Shown: in pieces, positions 1-12,088 of the stretch
Numbering within the stretch: position 1 is the first letter of the stretch
How the letters are laid out: each line of letters begins with the position of its first letter
NCBI GenBank assembly: GCA_023014335.1
Contig: JAECYW010000014.1
Span: 806,001-870,000 of the forward strand
Direction of reading: 5' to 3'
Source: Galerina marginata
Taxonomy: Eukaryota > Basidiomycota > Agaricomycetes > Agaricales > Galerinaceae
DNA: 64,000 nucleotides
Notes under the pieces: generated by a model
What the model saw: only the letters and a program-made list of their open reading frames with translations
The model's database searches: none
Told to the model about the DNA's origin: nothing
Translations under genes and position numbers: made by a program

Positions 1-901
1 GTGACAGTTTCGGGTTCTCCGTTTCTACAATACATCCCGTCACTACCCTCAATTGATAACCGCCTAGCCTTTGGAACACCCGCTGGCATGTCAATGCCAA
101 TGCACGCTTGTCCACCGTTGATCAATATGCCACCCATCTTTTTGTGGGCCCTCGTCGATCTCTTTGCCTTCTTTTTTCTCGGGCTTTCTGTCTATTCTCT
201 ACTACACCTGGGCAACGGATCAACATATTCTGGCAGCTTTGGCTGATCAGTGGAAAGGAAGCGAGCTGTAAATCATACAACCTCGATCTTTCAGGCAGAA
301 CCGAGTTCCTGGGACAGTGCCTGAGAATGCCTGGTTCCTCTTACCGACATCGGAATCTTGCGACGGAAGAAACATGGCGCGCTTCGTTGTGCGCCTCCAA
401 CTGCAACGTGCCCTCAGGTTTCTGCTCGTGTCTTCTCAAGAATTCCAAGGTTTCTATCTTGGGACGTCAGGGTACGAAATCAACAACTTGTCATCCAAAC
501 AGCGGCCCATAACTTACCTCAGCATCAGGTTCTAATCTCATTTGATCATGTCTGCTTTCGTGTGGATCTGCACCACATCTCCGTCTTGTCCCGCCAGCAT
601 CATGGCGGCTGCTTTTAACTCCTTAACCGCCTCATTTTCCCCCAGCTTTTCCGGTGTCACTTATGTCCTTTGGGATGACTGGGATCTCAGATTGGACGAC
701 ATCATGTTTTTTTTTATCGTCAACCATGCTATTTGAAAAACAGGGTTCCGCACTCGGCCAACGGGATGTACGCCCGATATTCCCAACTGGACTTGTTCCC
801 ATAAATGTTCTAAGGGACAAACTCGTGGTCTGTCTCAACGACTACAAGAGCCCAGAGGAAGTCGGTCATCACGTCGTGATTCTGGCCGCCTCCAATCCCG
901 C
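1..901. other. Left edge, no supported gene
   Basis: Open frames here are short and overlap each other. A hydrophobic stretch is encoded at about 127-210 (+) and could be the tail of a gene cut by the window edge, but no family motif or convincing splice chain is visible. The last 200 bases are presumably the upstream region of the UbiA-family gene. Confidence 0.3.
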
Positions 902-1983
902 ATGTCTTCTTCTGTTTTCTCTCGCTTGGGTTCCACAACGTCGTCGATGGCTTCAAGAGTGGCTTACCACGCCTTTACCCTTTTTCTCTTCAGCAAGTCG
1001 GATATTAAGACGACATTGATTCCAGTGGTAAGTGTTCCTAGCAATGACCTCGATTTGATCGTTAATTTGTGATGCGCAATTTAGAGCTTTTTCGCCCTGG
1101 GAGCAGCTCCTCTCTCTCCTACCAACCGGATGTCCCATGCCATCCAGGCTGTCGTCTGGATATGGCTACATCTTCTCCATTTCAATCTAGCGAACCAAGT
1201 GCGCGATCCAGAAGAAGACATGCGCAACAAGCCCTGGCGGCCTCTACCTTCCGGCCGTATCACCCTCGCCAATGCCCGCCTGCTCCGATACCTTGCCCCT
1301 CTAATATGCATGCTTAACTCGCTGTGCTACAGTCGCACCATATTCTTTGCAAGTGCATTTTTCGCGGCCCTCGTACCCATGTACCACGAGCTGCACGGCG
1401 ACTCCCATTGGCTAAGCAAGAATCTCATGAACGCTGTGGGGTACACTTGCTTTGCCATGGGCTCAACCTTGATCGCATGTTAGACCCTCTCAAACCCTAT
1501 GATTTTGAGTTCACTGTCCTGACTTCCCACACTAGCTTCCGATCGATCGAAACTCGACTTCACAGGGTCCCTGTCGATCTTCATTATCGCAGCGATACTA
1601 GCGACCACTATCCAAACGCAAGACTTCCAGGATGTAGATGGCGACAAATCGGTTGGAAGAAGTACACTACCAATCGCATTCCCCAATCTTTCCCGATATA
1701 CACCATTAATCAGCCTTCTCCTCTGGTCGTCGTATCTTACGTGCATTTGGGAGATCAGCGGCATGGGATCCCTTGGGTTTACCTGCCTCGCGATCGTTGT
1801 TGGCCTGCGGTACTTCCTTCTCAGAACAACTAAGGACGACCAGCTATCATACTTTTTGTATAACGTTTGTCCTCCCGTTTACTTCACCCTTGCTTCATCT
1901 GAAATGATTTCTAGATATGGCTGGCTATCGCCTTCGCCATGCCAGGTTACTGGCGCTTCTACAAGGAATCTGCCACACGATGA
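902..1983 (+). CDS. UbiA-family prenyltransferase / UbiA-type terpene cyclase
   Basis: Integral membrane enzyme that probably acts on a prenyl diphosphate with Mg2+. Four exons (902-1027, 1085-1478, 1536-1864, 1915-1983) joined by GT-AG introns give about 305 residues, the usual size for this superfamily. The two Asp-rich metal/diphosphate motifs are visible: NLANQVRDPEED in exon 2 and DVDGDKSVG in exon 3. They are followed by the basic KPWRPLPSGRIT and STLP segments typical of fungal UbiA proteins. Several hydrophobic helices surround them. The first Met before FLFSKSDIKTT was taken as start; a second Met lies 15 codons further in. The NQxxxPEED form resembles fungal UbiA-type cyclases rather than the COQ2 enzyme of ubiquinone synthesis (family knowledge), but substrate and product cannot be read from sequence. 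It converges with RFC1. Confidence 0.85.
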
Positions 1984-2446
1984 ACCCACGAACAAACGAT
2001 TCATTCACGACTTTTGTTGTAATTTGTATCTTGTACCCTCGACTCTCTCCGCACCCTATGCACCTAACGCTCTTCTTACGCATCACTCAGACGTCCATCA
2101 CAATCCACGACCCACCCATACGATCCGCGACGTCTTCCTTTGTATTGAATCTTATTCTTCTAGTAATTTGTACCACTATGTCACGTTCTCATGTTGGAAG
2201 TCCGAGTCTCGTAGCATTTTTTTTCCTTCTTTGCAATGCACTGTGTTTTCAAAGGTCTGACGCAATTTTGACGTGGCAATTTTACCGTACCTTTAATAGT
2301 GACGGAATTACGATGTGGATTGGTTGATGAGCCTGTATATTTCAATTATTACGATGATGTACAATACTAATGCTAAATGTCTGATATACAGTATCCAATT
2401 GTGTCGCTTGCGCAAGAGATGTCAGAATATGTCGTCAAGGCGTGGA
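1984..2446. other. Convergent intergenic spacer
   Basis: This is the 3' region shared by the UbiA-family gene (+) and RFC1 (-). It is AT-rich with many stops in all frames. No gene is seen. Confidence 0.6.
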
Positions 2447-5400
2447 TTACTTGTTAACCGTTGTCTTCCTCTTCTTTGCTGCCTTGATAAGCGAATCTTT
2501 CGTCACATCCTCTGAGGCTTTGTCTTTTGTGTCATCATCAGAGGCGTCCTCAATCACATCATCGACCTAGATTTATTGAGACAAGCTCGTGTCAGTGAGT
2601 TCCCCATTTTGAAAAGTATCAAGGACTTGCATAGGCTTCTTCGAGGTCAGGTGCAGGACCACCAGCCAGTTTCTTTGGGACTTTACCAAGATCTTGCGCC
2701 TTGTGGAAAGGTATCGGATGCTCAGTGGAATTATACCTAACATTCGAAAGCAGCCATCTTGTTAACCCACGAAAGGAAGGGCAATAATCGTAATACATAC
2801 TTTTTTGTCAAAGATGTTTTGGTGGCGCTCGAGATCTTCTTCAAAACGCTGTCGTCTTTTTTCTCATCGACTCCAAGCTCAACAATAGTATCCCAATCCT
2901 CTTTAGAAAGATAATATCCATCCATTTGTTCGATGACTTCGGGGACGGCGCTCTACCGTCAGGGTCTCAGTTAGTGGCATCTGACAAGTAAAGTAAAGAT
3001 AAGACGTACAGCTCCCACATCCATGAGCGGTTTGATGATGTGGGGAAATAAGGCCGGGATGTACGACTGTCGGATCTCTGATTTATCGCCAGAGACCTTC
3101 AAGCGCATTCGAATTTGCACATCGCCCAGTTGTCGGGCTAGTTTACTTTGTTTTGAATTCTGCCCGAGCCATCTGCAACCGTTTATCAATAAACAACCAA
3201 AATAGCCAAGCCGACGTAGCGCACTGAGGGAATGTGATAGAGTTCGGCCCACCCCAATGGGGTCCCTGTCCATAAAGATGATACGTTGGAGTTACTGTTG
3301 AGCAAATGGCATGCAGTGGCATCAACCCCCAGTGCTGTTCGGGACTAAACCCATTACGTCAGTCGCATCATGAACCGGTCGACGTTAGAACGGTTAACAC
3401 ATACCCATGAATAAGCGCATCAACGAGATCCCCATCTGAAATAGATGAAGCAGCGCGGTCCATGAGTTGTAGTTCTTTCAGTACCTTCTCCGGCCCTTCT
3501 AGGTTTCTGACCCGAGCTGGCTGCGTTTTGAGGTAATTTTCCTATCACGAGAATGATCGTCATACAACGGCCGCGGTGGGCAAAGTTTGGTCCCATACCT
3601 GAATGAAAAGGGGAATGAAGGAGTGGTCCTGGAAATAGTATTCCATTTTGTCGCCTAGCGTTTCTCTTGACGTCGAAGAGTAGACATAAGGGCCCAGGAG
3701 CTTAGAAGTGATATCGAAAGGACTTAGGAGCGAATGCTTTTGATTCATCTTCGCACTGTAGGACACACATGAAGACGGCAGTTTCGTAAGCAATAGAACA
3801 CTCACAGGTCCTTCCCTTCGTCGAAATCCATAGCATCGTTTGACAGTTTCCACGTTGAGAGCATATTTAGAACCTGACGGATATCGGACTGCGCCCCGTT
3901 GATAAGCTGATCGATGACATTAGCAGGAACCTTCATCTTCTCTCTGGGGAAATGTTAGCCTCGGTCATGGGGTAATTCTAAACATAAACCTCACTTGAAA
4001 GCGATACTGAGTATTCTCGATCTAACTGCCTGCGCTTGGGGTCTGTAATTCCCATCAATAAATATACATTTTTAGTCAAATAAAAGACCAACTTTTGGAA
4101 TGGCAAACTAAATGTGGTAGCGATTAGCGGTTTCAACTTCTGAGCTTGCCTATCGTTCGCAATACAGATGATGGGAATCTTAGAGTTGTCGGGTCGGTTT
4201 TTACTATTTCGCAAAATTCAGGGGGAGCGAACCTTTGTCTTCTTGATCATGGCGTTCAGAGCACCGACGCCACCGCGGTCTCCAGCAGACATTCCATCAA
4301 CCTCGTCCATGATAAGACACGACTTGTCCGTTATCGCGACGCCGAGCGAATTCGTTTCCTGGTAAAGGTATTGAGCCAAGCGAGTTCCATAGGCATATTC
4401 TATGAAAATGAAATTTTTACCGAAGAACCTTTCATGTATCCATCCAGCGAAGTGTTGTTCACGTTCATTCCGTTCTGTAGTCATCAAATTTGACAAACAT
4501 CGCTAATAATAGTGGGCAGCCACACACCTCGACCAATTTCTTGCTTCGAGAATCGCTCGCGTTCATTTCAATCGGGGTAAAACCTTCCAGCTTTGCGCAG
4601 AGGTGTGCACTAGTCGTCTTGCCAATTCCGGGTGGGCCGGTTATAAGAATTGCCCGAAAGACGTTCATGCCGCTCTTTCCAGGCTTCTTGAATCCGCATT
4701 TGAGACTCGAGGGCCTGAGAAAAAGAAGTTCAGTACGTTAGTACATCTACGAAATGAAGTACGTGCCAGTCATGGAGCCATTGTTGCAATTTCTCGACTT
4801 GACCCTTGTTCCCGCAAATGTCTTTCAAGTTCTGAGGAGCGTACCTCACGGTCCACAACTGCGTTTTAGGGTCAACCGTCTTCCCATCCTGAGCAGAGGC
4901 TTGCTCCTTCTGCTCTCTTTTCTCCATCTCCTTAGCGGCCTTCTTAATCTCCTCTTGCTCCTTGTCCATCTTCTTCTTCGTCTTTTCATCGACTTTCCCA
5001 AGCCCCTTACGGGTCCCGATCAGGTTCAAGAACTCGTCCTCGCTTAAAGTCTTGATACCATGCTTCTTGATTGCAGCGATCTTGCTAGGCCCAGCGTTGT
5101 CACCTAATACCACGAAGTCCGTTTTACTCGAAGGCTGAAGTACGACGCGACTGTTGAAAATCGGAAATCATAAATCGATGTTAAGCAAGGGGAAGGAAAT
5201 GGACGAACGCGCCAAATCGTTTCCCGAGATCAATCGCCTCTTCGCGAGAGAAACTACTGAGCTCGCCTGTGAAAACGAGAGACAGACCAGCAAGAGCATC
5301 TGGAGCGCCGTTTGGAACCCCTTTGGAACCGTGTGCGACTGGTCCAGCTAGCTGTGCAGCTTTCTTCGCCGCCCAGCTACAAAATAATTAGTCACCGTCG

Positions 5401-6494
5401 ACATAAAGGTAACGCGAAGGAAAGGACTGACTCGAATTTTTTGGGCGCTGCATGACTTTGACTCTTAGCTGCTTCAGCTGCTTTCGCCGAGGTGGAGGTC
5501 GCTTTCTCCTTATCTAATTTGGACTTCGAGGAGCTTGAGGGAGTTTTCTTGACCGGCGTTTTACGCTTCTTCGGCTTCACATCCTCGTCATCTTCCACTA
5601 TAAACCCTTTGTCGTCATCATCGCTCTCTGACGATTCCATGTCAAAGTCGCCGTCCTTGTCAAGCTTCTTTGGCTTTGATTTGCTGGTCGATGCTCTCGG
5701 TTTAGATTTTGACGATGAAACAGCAACTTTCTTCTTGGGAGGCGAGTTCTCAGCTTCTTCGTCGCTGGAAAGAACTGTAGTAGACTTCTTCCGTTTTAAA
5801 TTTGATTCCTTTTTCCTGTAGAGTATACTTTCAGCCACAAAGTCGTTATAATTTGCGATGGACCGACATTGTTGGTTTTCGTGTCTCCTCTGTCCAGCAA
5901 GAGGACAATTAGTAAGTAATCGCGCAGGGTAGAAGTTGAAGTGATTTGGGCATACCTTCGTCGCTGGAGATGATAGTCTTGGCCTTCTTTGGTTTCACAG
6001 GTGAAGGTGTTTTCGATGGCGCCAAAGGTTCGTCATCACTATCGTCAATGACCACTGTATTATGGCTTTTTTGCGAACTTTGTTGGAATTCAGTTTCAAG
6101 GGTTCGGATCACGAGTTATTCACGTACGAAAGGAGGCCATTTTTACTTTTCCTGCAAGGATGAACGTGTTAAACTGACGACGCGTTTTACTGAGTGTCGA
6201 AAGAGAACGAACCCTTTATCATCTGAGCAACACTGAGTCAACATGGGTGAACATAGGCAACGAAAACAATGTCACACACCTGAAGCCGCTGAACCGCTAG
6301 GCTGAGACGCAAGTTTGGTTGCCTAAAATGTGAATCAACAGCGCGCCCTCCTATAAAGCTGGCACACAAACCTGAGAGGACGCGGTTTTCACCACAGCTT
6401 TCGGTTGGCCTCCTCCAGGCCCGAAGAACATCCGTAAATCAGTTCCAGATTTTGCAGCTTTAGTAGCCTTTACGGCCTTTGTTGAGGGAGCCAT
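2447..6494 (-). CDS. RFC1: Replication factor C large subunit (RFC1)
   Basis: Large subunit of the clamp loader that opens PCNA and loads it onto primer-template junctions in the nucleus. The N-terminus (about 6430-6494) carries a PIP-like motif, TDLRMFFG. Next come Ser/Asp/Lys-rich linkers with repeated DDSDDE and SSDE patches (5500-6060) and a BRCT domain (about 5030-5360, ending near VVLGDNAGPSKIAAIKKHG). The AAA+ module follows: Walker A GPPGIGKTT near 4620-4645, Walker B LIMDEVDGM near 4295-4320, and a sensor region CIANDRQAQKLKPL near 4130-4165. The C-terminal RFC1 domain spans about 2750-3850. The protein ends in an acidic then Lys-rich tail, KAAKKRKTTVNK. Many short introns interrupt the gene; exact exon joins were not all resolved. 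Start is the first Met of MAPSTKAVKATK. It faces the F-box gene across a 405-bp spacer. Confidence 0.95.
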
Positions 6495-6899
6495 CCTTGG
6501 TGCTGAGCAAACGCAGTGAGTCGTGCAGGGGCTCTGACAAAAGCCACTGTCACAATTGATGACCGTATTGTGACGGCACGCGTCTGCATGTGACACTGTT
6601 GTAGCCAAATTTCGCCTTGATTTCTCCTCTACCATTTTGTTCTCAGATAAAGCGGAGGGAAATTCAATATAGAGTGACTTATGGTACCTATCAGGGCTAT
6701 ATTTTTTTTTTTCAATTGACCTTGGCGAACTGGGTGTTACAAAAACCTGGCGATACTTTGGTAGAAAAAAAATCTGCACGTGATGTCCTTCGTTATTTTT
6801 TCTTGCTCTTGAAACAGACCGTTCGTCCTCTCTTGATCTTCGCGCAACTACTACGATTCTTTTTCGCAACGCTATCTAACGAAGAACGGAGAAACTGTC
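6495..6899. promoter_or_regulatory. Divergent promoter region RFC1 / F-box gene
   Basis: Divergent starts at 6494 (-) and 6900 (+) make this 405-bp spacer the likely shared upstream region. It contains T-rich tracts near 6700-6720 and 6800-6820. No specific binding site was assigned. Confidence 0.5.
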
Positions 6900-7895
6900 A
6901 TGGATGCACTGGATGCACGCTCAGAAACCAAAATATCTGACCTCCCACCGGAACTTGTGGACAATATCTTTCACTATGCCTGCATCCTCTCAACATCGTT
7001 CTCTGTAGCCTTGTGCCAGATTTCCACATGGACGAGGCATCTCGCGCTACCGTATCTTTACTCAACGGTGGTTCTAAAAGACATGGCTGCGCAAGAAGCA
7101 TTTTCTCGCAATTTACTCCCGCGAACGGTGCCAATTCACCCACCGCAACCTGACTTTCATCCCACCAAATACGTTCGAAGCCTCTGGACCGAGGCCGTGT
7201 CAAGCCGCGTCCTCTCGATTTTTGCTCCATGCGATGGCATCAGCAATTTGGCCCTACATGTCGATAACTTCCTGTGGCTTATTCACGCATCGTCTACAGC
7301 TGCGCTTCGGGCTTCAAAACTCTCTACCCGGTCTATCACCCGCAAGAACGACCTTTACCTCCTCATCTTGGACGCCCAAGCAAAAAATTGGTCACAGAAA
7401 TCCTTCGTCAATGCCAATGCATCACTCACCTCTCCTATATTTGAGAAAATCACCCATCTTCGGGTAGGATCAATCGGTTCATACTCAACCCACTTGGACC
7501 TCGCGCATTTTACCCGTCTTTCCCATATTGCCGTTCCCTACCATCGACCCCAAGAACAGAATTTATCCGACCTTCTCCGAGTTTTTGATTTTCCGTCGAC
7601 AATTTTTCTTGTCGTTGTTTTGATGACAGACCTGTTGTCCACTGCCCAGTACCAAGAAGCGGTCGACTGGGTAATACAAACCCGGGTCACGAACTCAGGC
7701 ATATATACCCTCACGTCGCGTCAGCCCGACCTCCAAACCGAATGGGAAGCAGAAGTTCGCCGCGGACTCAGCATTTGGGATAAAGCCGAAATATTCACAC
7801 AGACTTTGACTTCTCGACCGTATGTCAATCTACTTTCTTCGAAGGTTCATCGATCACCAACCATGCGATTTTTCAGTTTGATTTCCAGTCCTTGA
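6900..7895 (+). CDS. F-box-like protein
   Basis: Single-exon protein of 331 residues. The start is an F-box-like helix, ISDLPPELVDNIFHYAC (residues about 11-27), followed by a conserved-looking Trp and Leu-rich segment. F-box proteins normally bind Skp1 in SCF ubiquitin ligases and recruit a target through the rest of the protein (family knowledge). The remaining 290 residues have irregular leucine patterns but no recognised WD or clear LRR repeats. Mushroom genomes hold large families of such proteins, and this looks like one of them. The reading frame ends in TGA at 7893; an extra 3' exon cannot be excluded but none is obvious. Confidence 0.7.
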   Translation: MDALDARSETKISDLPPELVDNIFHYACILSTSFSVALCQISTWTRHLALPYLYSTVVLKDMAAQEAFSRNLLPRTVPIHPPQPDFHPTKYVRSLWTEAVSSRVLSIFAPCDGISNLALHVDNFLWLIHASSTAALRASKLSTRSITRKNDLYLLILDAQAKNWSQKSFVNANASLTSPIFEKITHLRVGSIGSYSTHLDLAHFTRLSHIAVPYHRPQEQNLSDLLRVFDFPSTIFLVVVLMTDLLSTAQYQEAVDWVIQTRVTNSGIYTLTSRQPDLQTEWEAEVRRGLSIWDKAEIFTQTLTSRPYVNLLSSKVHRSPTMRFFSLISSP

Positions 7896-10800
7896 GGCTT
7901 TAAATACTCGATTCAATCAGCCCGCGATTCTGCCATTGAAGTATACTACAGTCAATCACACGATCCATCGACAGAGGACCTAGCCCGACTTCTGATTCCA
8001 TCTTTTCATTTGAGGTGAATATGGTAACTTCGCCAGGTACTTCCCCAGCAATCTATATTCGCGCAAACTGTTCGCTGCTGTCCTCCATCGGCGACCTTTT
8101 CAACGCCTATGAGAGCGTGTGGTGAAAGCATGTGCTTTAAGGTGCTTTGCTGACAGAGAAGTAAGCGATCGACAACGATCGACCAACTGACAGATGCCCC
8201 GCAGATGATTACGATCGATATCTCAGCAACGCGAGAAGGTGGTTCCTCCAGGTCCCTTCTTGATGACTTTCGCAGCATCTCAGCGTCGCCTCATTAAAGA
8301 TACACCGTCGTGGTTTTCTTCACGCGCAATGCTTGACATGATGCGATCAGCCATCGCAATCTCGGCAAATTGTGACGCACGGCTAATTCGATCGATTCCG
8401 CCTCATCTACCTACCAATCGCTAGGAGGACATCCACACATAAGCGTTTCTTCAACACCTCAGATTCATGATTATGGCCATTTGTAAACACTTCTGATGAA
8501 GGAAGGACTCATCAGCGGCGCATCACGAAGACAGGACTGCAAATTCGACAATATTGTTCATCAAACCGCGAGGCTCGGGTGTGAATAGCCCACCACTTCT
8601 ATCTCCCACGTCGGTTTCTTCAACTTTGTGCCAGTTTAAAGCCATGGCGGTGCAGTTAAAACTATTCTAACACCACCATGAGCTTATACACAGAACCTTA
8701 TAGGATCAGTTCGTCTGCCATCTTCCCCATGCGCATCCTGTCCCTTTTCGGAGCAAGCCCGAATGCTCTTACTGCGACCTTGATACACCAATGCACTGTC
8801 CAAAGCCACACTCAAAATCTACACGGCGTTCTCACCCTCCGGCACGCCCTCCTACCAAGTGCATAGACCTTCAGTGATTCTCCGGGCCCTGATCCACCCA
8901 GTGCTCACGAGGTCCGCTAAAGTGCCGACGGTCTTGCCCGCGAGGCTTTTGCAATTCTGGGCAGACAGGCAGACCTGATCGCGTCTGTCAACATGAGACG
9001 CTTTTCATTTTTACTTTACTACCGCTTCGACATGACGAGCGACGCTCCGGACTCTCGCCCCATTCGAATGTCCACTCGGGTTTCTGTGTGGCCGTCGTCC
9101 CGTTCATTGAGGACGATCTCGCCCGTCAACACTTTCTCCGCCGTGTTGCTTTCTCTATAGTCCGAGTCGAGCTGCATTCCTCCTTTCCCCATTTTCGTTA
9201 TTTGCTCTAGGACTTTTTTAAGCACCGGGACAGAGGAAGAACCCGCGAGCCTTGGCAAGGGCAGAAACGATTATAATGTCTACCCTGTGATTTCTTAGGT
9301 GGAGCTATTGAGGATGAAGACATGAAGTCATAGCATGACTCTATGCGCGGCGAAAGTTTTCTCGCTCCTGTCAGTCTCGGTAAAAATTTCGAAGAACCCG
9401 TTCGACCGCTTGTTCATCGTTCTTGTTATGTTATTATTAAAGTTTCCAGAAGCCTCTATAAATCCCCGTATCCAAGTGACTACTCTTATTTTTATAAGGA
9501 CCTTGAACTTTAAAGACTGAAGTTATATTTATCGCGGCGACGTTGAAGCCGTGCCCGATTCTTCGAGCAGCCTGACGTCAGATAGGCATTCTCAGCTGAC
9601 TTTCTAGGAGCAGCGTTCCTCGTACTTCGCAGCCTTTTTTGATGGCATTACTTACCCACACGAAATCGATTTGGGCCGTAAACTTCAAAGCTTCGCTATT
9701 GCTGCAGCTTGATTTCCACCGAAAGATACTGTGGTCCGAAATTCTTATAATACTTTCAATTCCCTGTCAGTTACCTGATATCTGACGCTCGGAGCAAGAG
9801 CGATTTGAGAAAGTCGATAATAACTTTTTAAGGCTCCTCAATACAACGGCTATGTTAGCGATGACCCGGGACGCCACTGCGTCCACAGATTAGGAGTCTG
9901 ATTCACAACATCAGTCATAGTATTTACTGGAGAAATAATCGCCGGAGATGTGCAACTATGTTATTCTCCAATTATTCTCCTTATGGTAAATGAAAACGGA
10001 GTGAGCTTGGTATAAGCACCCACCTTACCTAACAACTGTAAACAACGAATTGGACACTGCTTCGATGAAGCATCTGGTCTACACGCTTCATCACGATCAC
10101 AACGCATCTGATATATCGTCTACATCTCCCAGTTGGTTCCCGGTCACCGCACTGGAATGTTTTACCGGTGTGCAGGACCGGACTTTCTTAAAAACGTAGT
10201 ACTCCCTGCAATCTAATGTGCAACGAGGCAAACCACATGGGACAGAGTCCGAACTTAATCGGTACGATTAACTGGATTTAATGAGCCTTATCTGCATGCA
10301 TTCTCATGGTGCTATTTATTTACATCGGTACGCTACAACAGGGATAGAGGGAATGGTACTCTGGATGCACTCAGACTGCTTGTTGAACGTTGAGTGATTG
10401 TCATTACTCAGGACGCCCCCAAGTCGGTGTCTGTACGACGGTAATCGAAGTTACAACGGATAAATTCACGTCCGGAACTATCAAGAACATTCAGCCACAG
10501 GGTGGTTCTCAAAACTTTCAGGTTTGTCCTTCCAGAAAGCAATATTCAAAACAGGTTGTCAGCATGCGGGGGTCACTTGGGAATTTGGTAAACTTCGGTC
10601 ATGTACGTCTGAATGTATAGTGTGTGAGAGTCCACTCTATCCACTGAATTGCCTTTGCTAACGAGGAACGTCTACGATGGCGTATCCCCCTGCGTATTCA
10701 TTTTGCCTTGGTGTGTTTCCCCATTGACGACGATGCGAGGCAAGGCTCGAGGCGGTGGAGCTGGGCAAATGTTCCTCCGTTCCTGAATAATGTATACTGC

Positions 10801-11046
10801 TATAGGAGAAGACAAGTCTTTCAGAAAGCAGAAGGATTAATTTCTAATCGGCTTTGAACCAGACCATTCAAGACCGATAACCCAGAAATATTGACCGGCA
10901 AAACGGGCCGGCCACACCTAACATGTGATCAGTGATCCGAACTCCGACCATGTGGATTGCGAGGGTGGTGTTCGGACGTTCTGACTTGCACAGCGCGCCC
11001 ATCCCACTGCCACAAAACGCTGGAAAGCCCCATTCAAGAAGGTTGC
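7896..11046. other. Gene-poor 3.1-kb stretch
   Basis: No open frame here exceeds about 90 codons and none shows a family motif on either strand. Short frames at 8678-8866 (+) and 9019-9258 (-) have no splice partners that I could support. The composition looks like ordinary decayed intergenic DNA. I looked for terminal inverted repeats and long direct repeats by eye and found none. Confidence 0.5.
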
Positions 11047-11803
11047 ATGTCCATTTTCAGAATATCGCTCTCAGCTTCTGTGATATGGGCTGTACACACG
11101 ACTATGACAGCACCTCAACCTCCTCCTCTGTGCGACGAACAAGTGGGACCGGCCGGTCTCGAAGTTTCTGCAATGCCAATAATTATCAAGGCATGCATTT
11201 TTCAATTAGTTACCTCACTTATCTGATCTAGGCTCATATCAGTCGTGTTTTTGGTCTGCCGGTCTTGCTGAAATTGTGGCGATCCTCACGAATCTTTACC
11301 CCTCGAAGTCTTTGACAAAATATGCGGCAGCTCTCCTTGTACGTTCGCCTTCAACTCCTGACGCGATCCGAACTACATGGTGGTTTATTTTTGCGTGGGT
11401 ATGCACCATCTCAGGCGCCTTCATTAGGCGCAGCTGTTATCGGAATTTGGGCGAAATGTTTACTTTCCAAGTAAGCCTACGGAGAAATCACAAACTCGTA
11501 ACCTCGGGACCATATTCGTTTGTTCGACATCCAAGCTACTCTGGTGGCGCGTTGGCCCTTTCTGGTGCTTTAATGTGCCACACCATTCCAGGATCATGGG
11601 CTATGGAATGCTCGGGAATTTTCCAACCCTCGTGGGCAGGTCCCCTAATCGCTACGTGCTGGCTCATCGCAAGTATTGTGGGTACTCTCGTTATTGCTCC
11701 AAGGCTAGAACAAGAAGATGCACTACTTAAGAGACGCTTTGGGTCTGAATGGGATGCTTGGGCACGAAATGTCCCCTATAGACTACTGCCAGGATTGTAT
11801 TGA
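11047..11803 (+). CDS. Isoprenylcysteine carboxyl methyltransferase-like (ICMT/Ste14 family)
   Basis: Membrane methyltransferase of the ER type that methylates prenylated C-terminal cysteines, or a paralogue with another substrate. Two exons (11047-11190 and 11243-11803) give 234 residues. The second exon carries the ICMT signature: LVTSGPYSFVRHPSYSGG, two further membrane segments, and the C-terminal EQEDALLKRRFGSEWDAWARN, which corresponds to the SAM and isoprenoid pocket. The intron begins GC rather than GT: exon 1 ends ...PIIIK and exon 2 begins SCFWSAGLAEI, which restores the expected family sequence. The first exon has a signal-anchor-like start and a Pro-rich loop common in basidiomycete ICMT-like proteins. 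These genes are often multicopy in mushrooms, so it may not be the a-factor/Ras methyltransferase itself. Confidence 0.88.
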
Positions 11804-12088
11804 CCGCCTAGAATGATGTTGATGATACTCGTTTTCTGATACCAGACCAAAACTGACAAGCATTTTTTCTGTGGATTTTGGGTTATGTGGTGTAAAGGCG
11901 AGAGATGTATATGGCGAACCTCTCGACCTCCGACTGTCTCTGTTTAGGCGTGGTCTCCACGTTTACGATTCGTCTTTGAGTTTGTCTGTGTTCATAACGC
12001 AATAATATCGTGCGATTCAAGGGTCACCTTTCTCAGGCCCTCTGAGCCTTTGCAACGTTTCACGACTTCCGAACCACTCCGACGAAGA

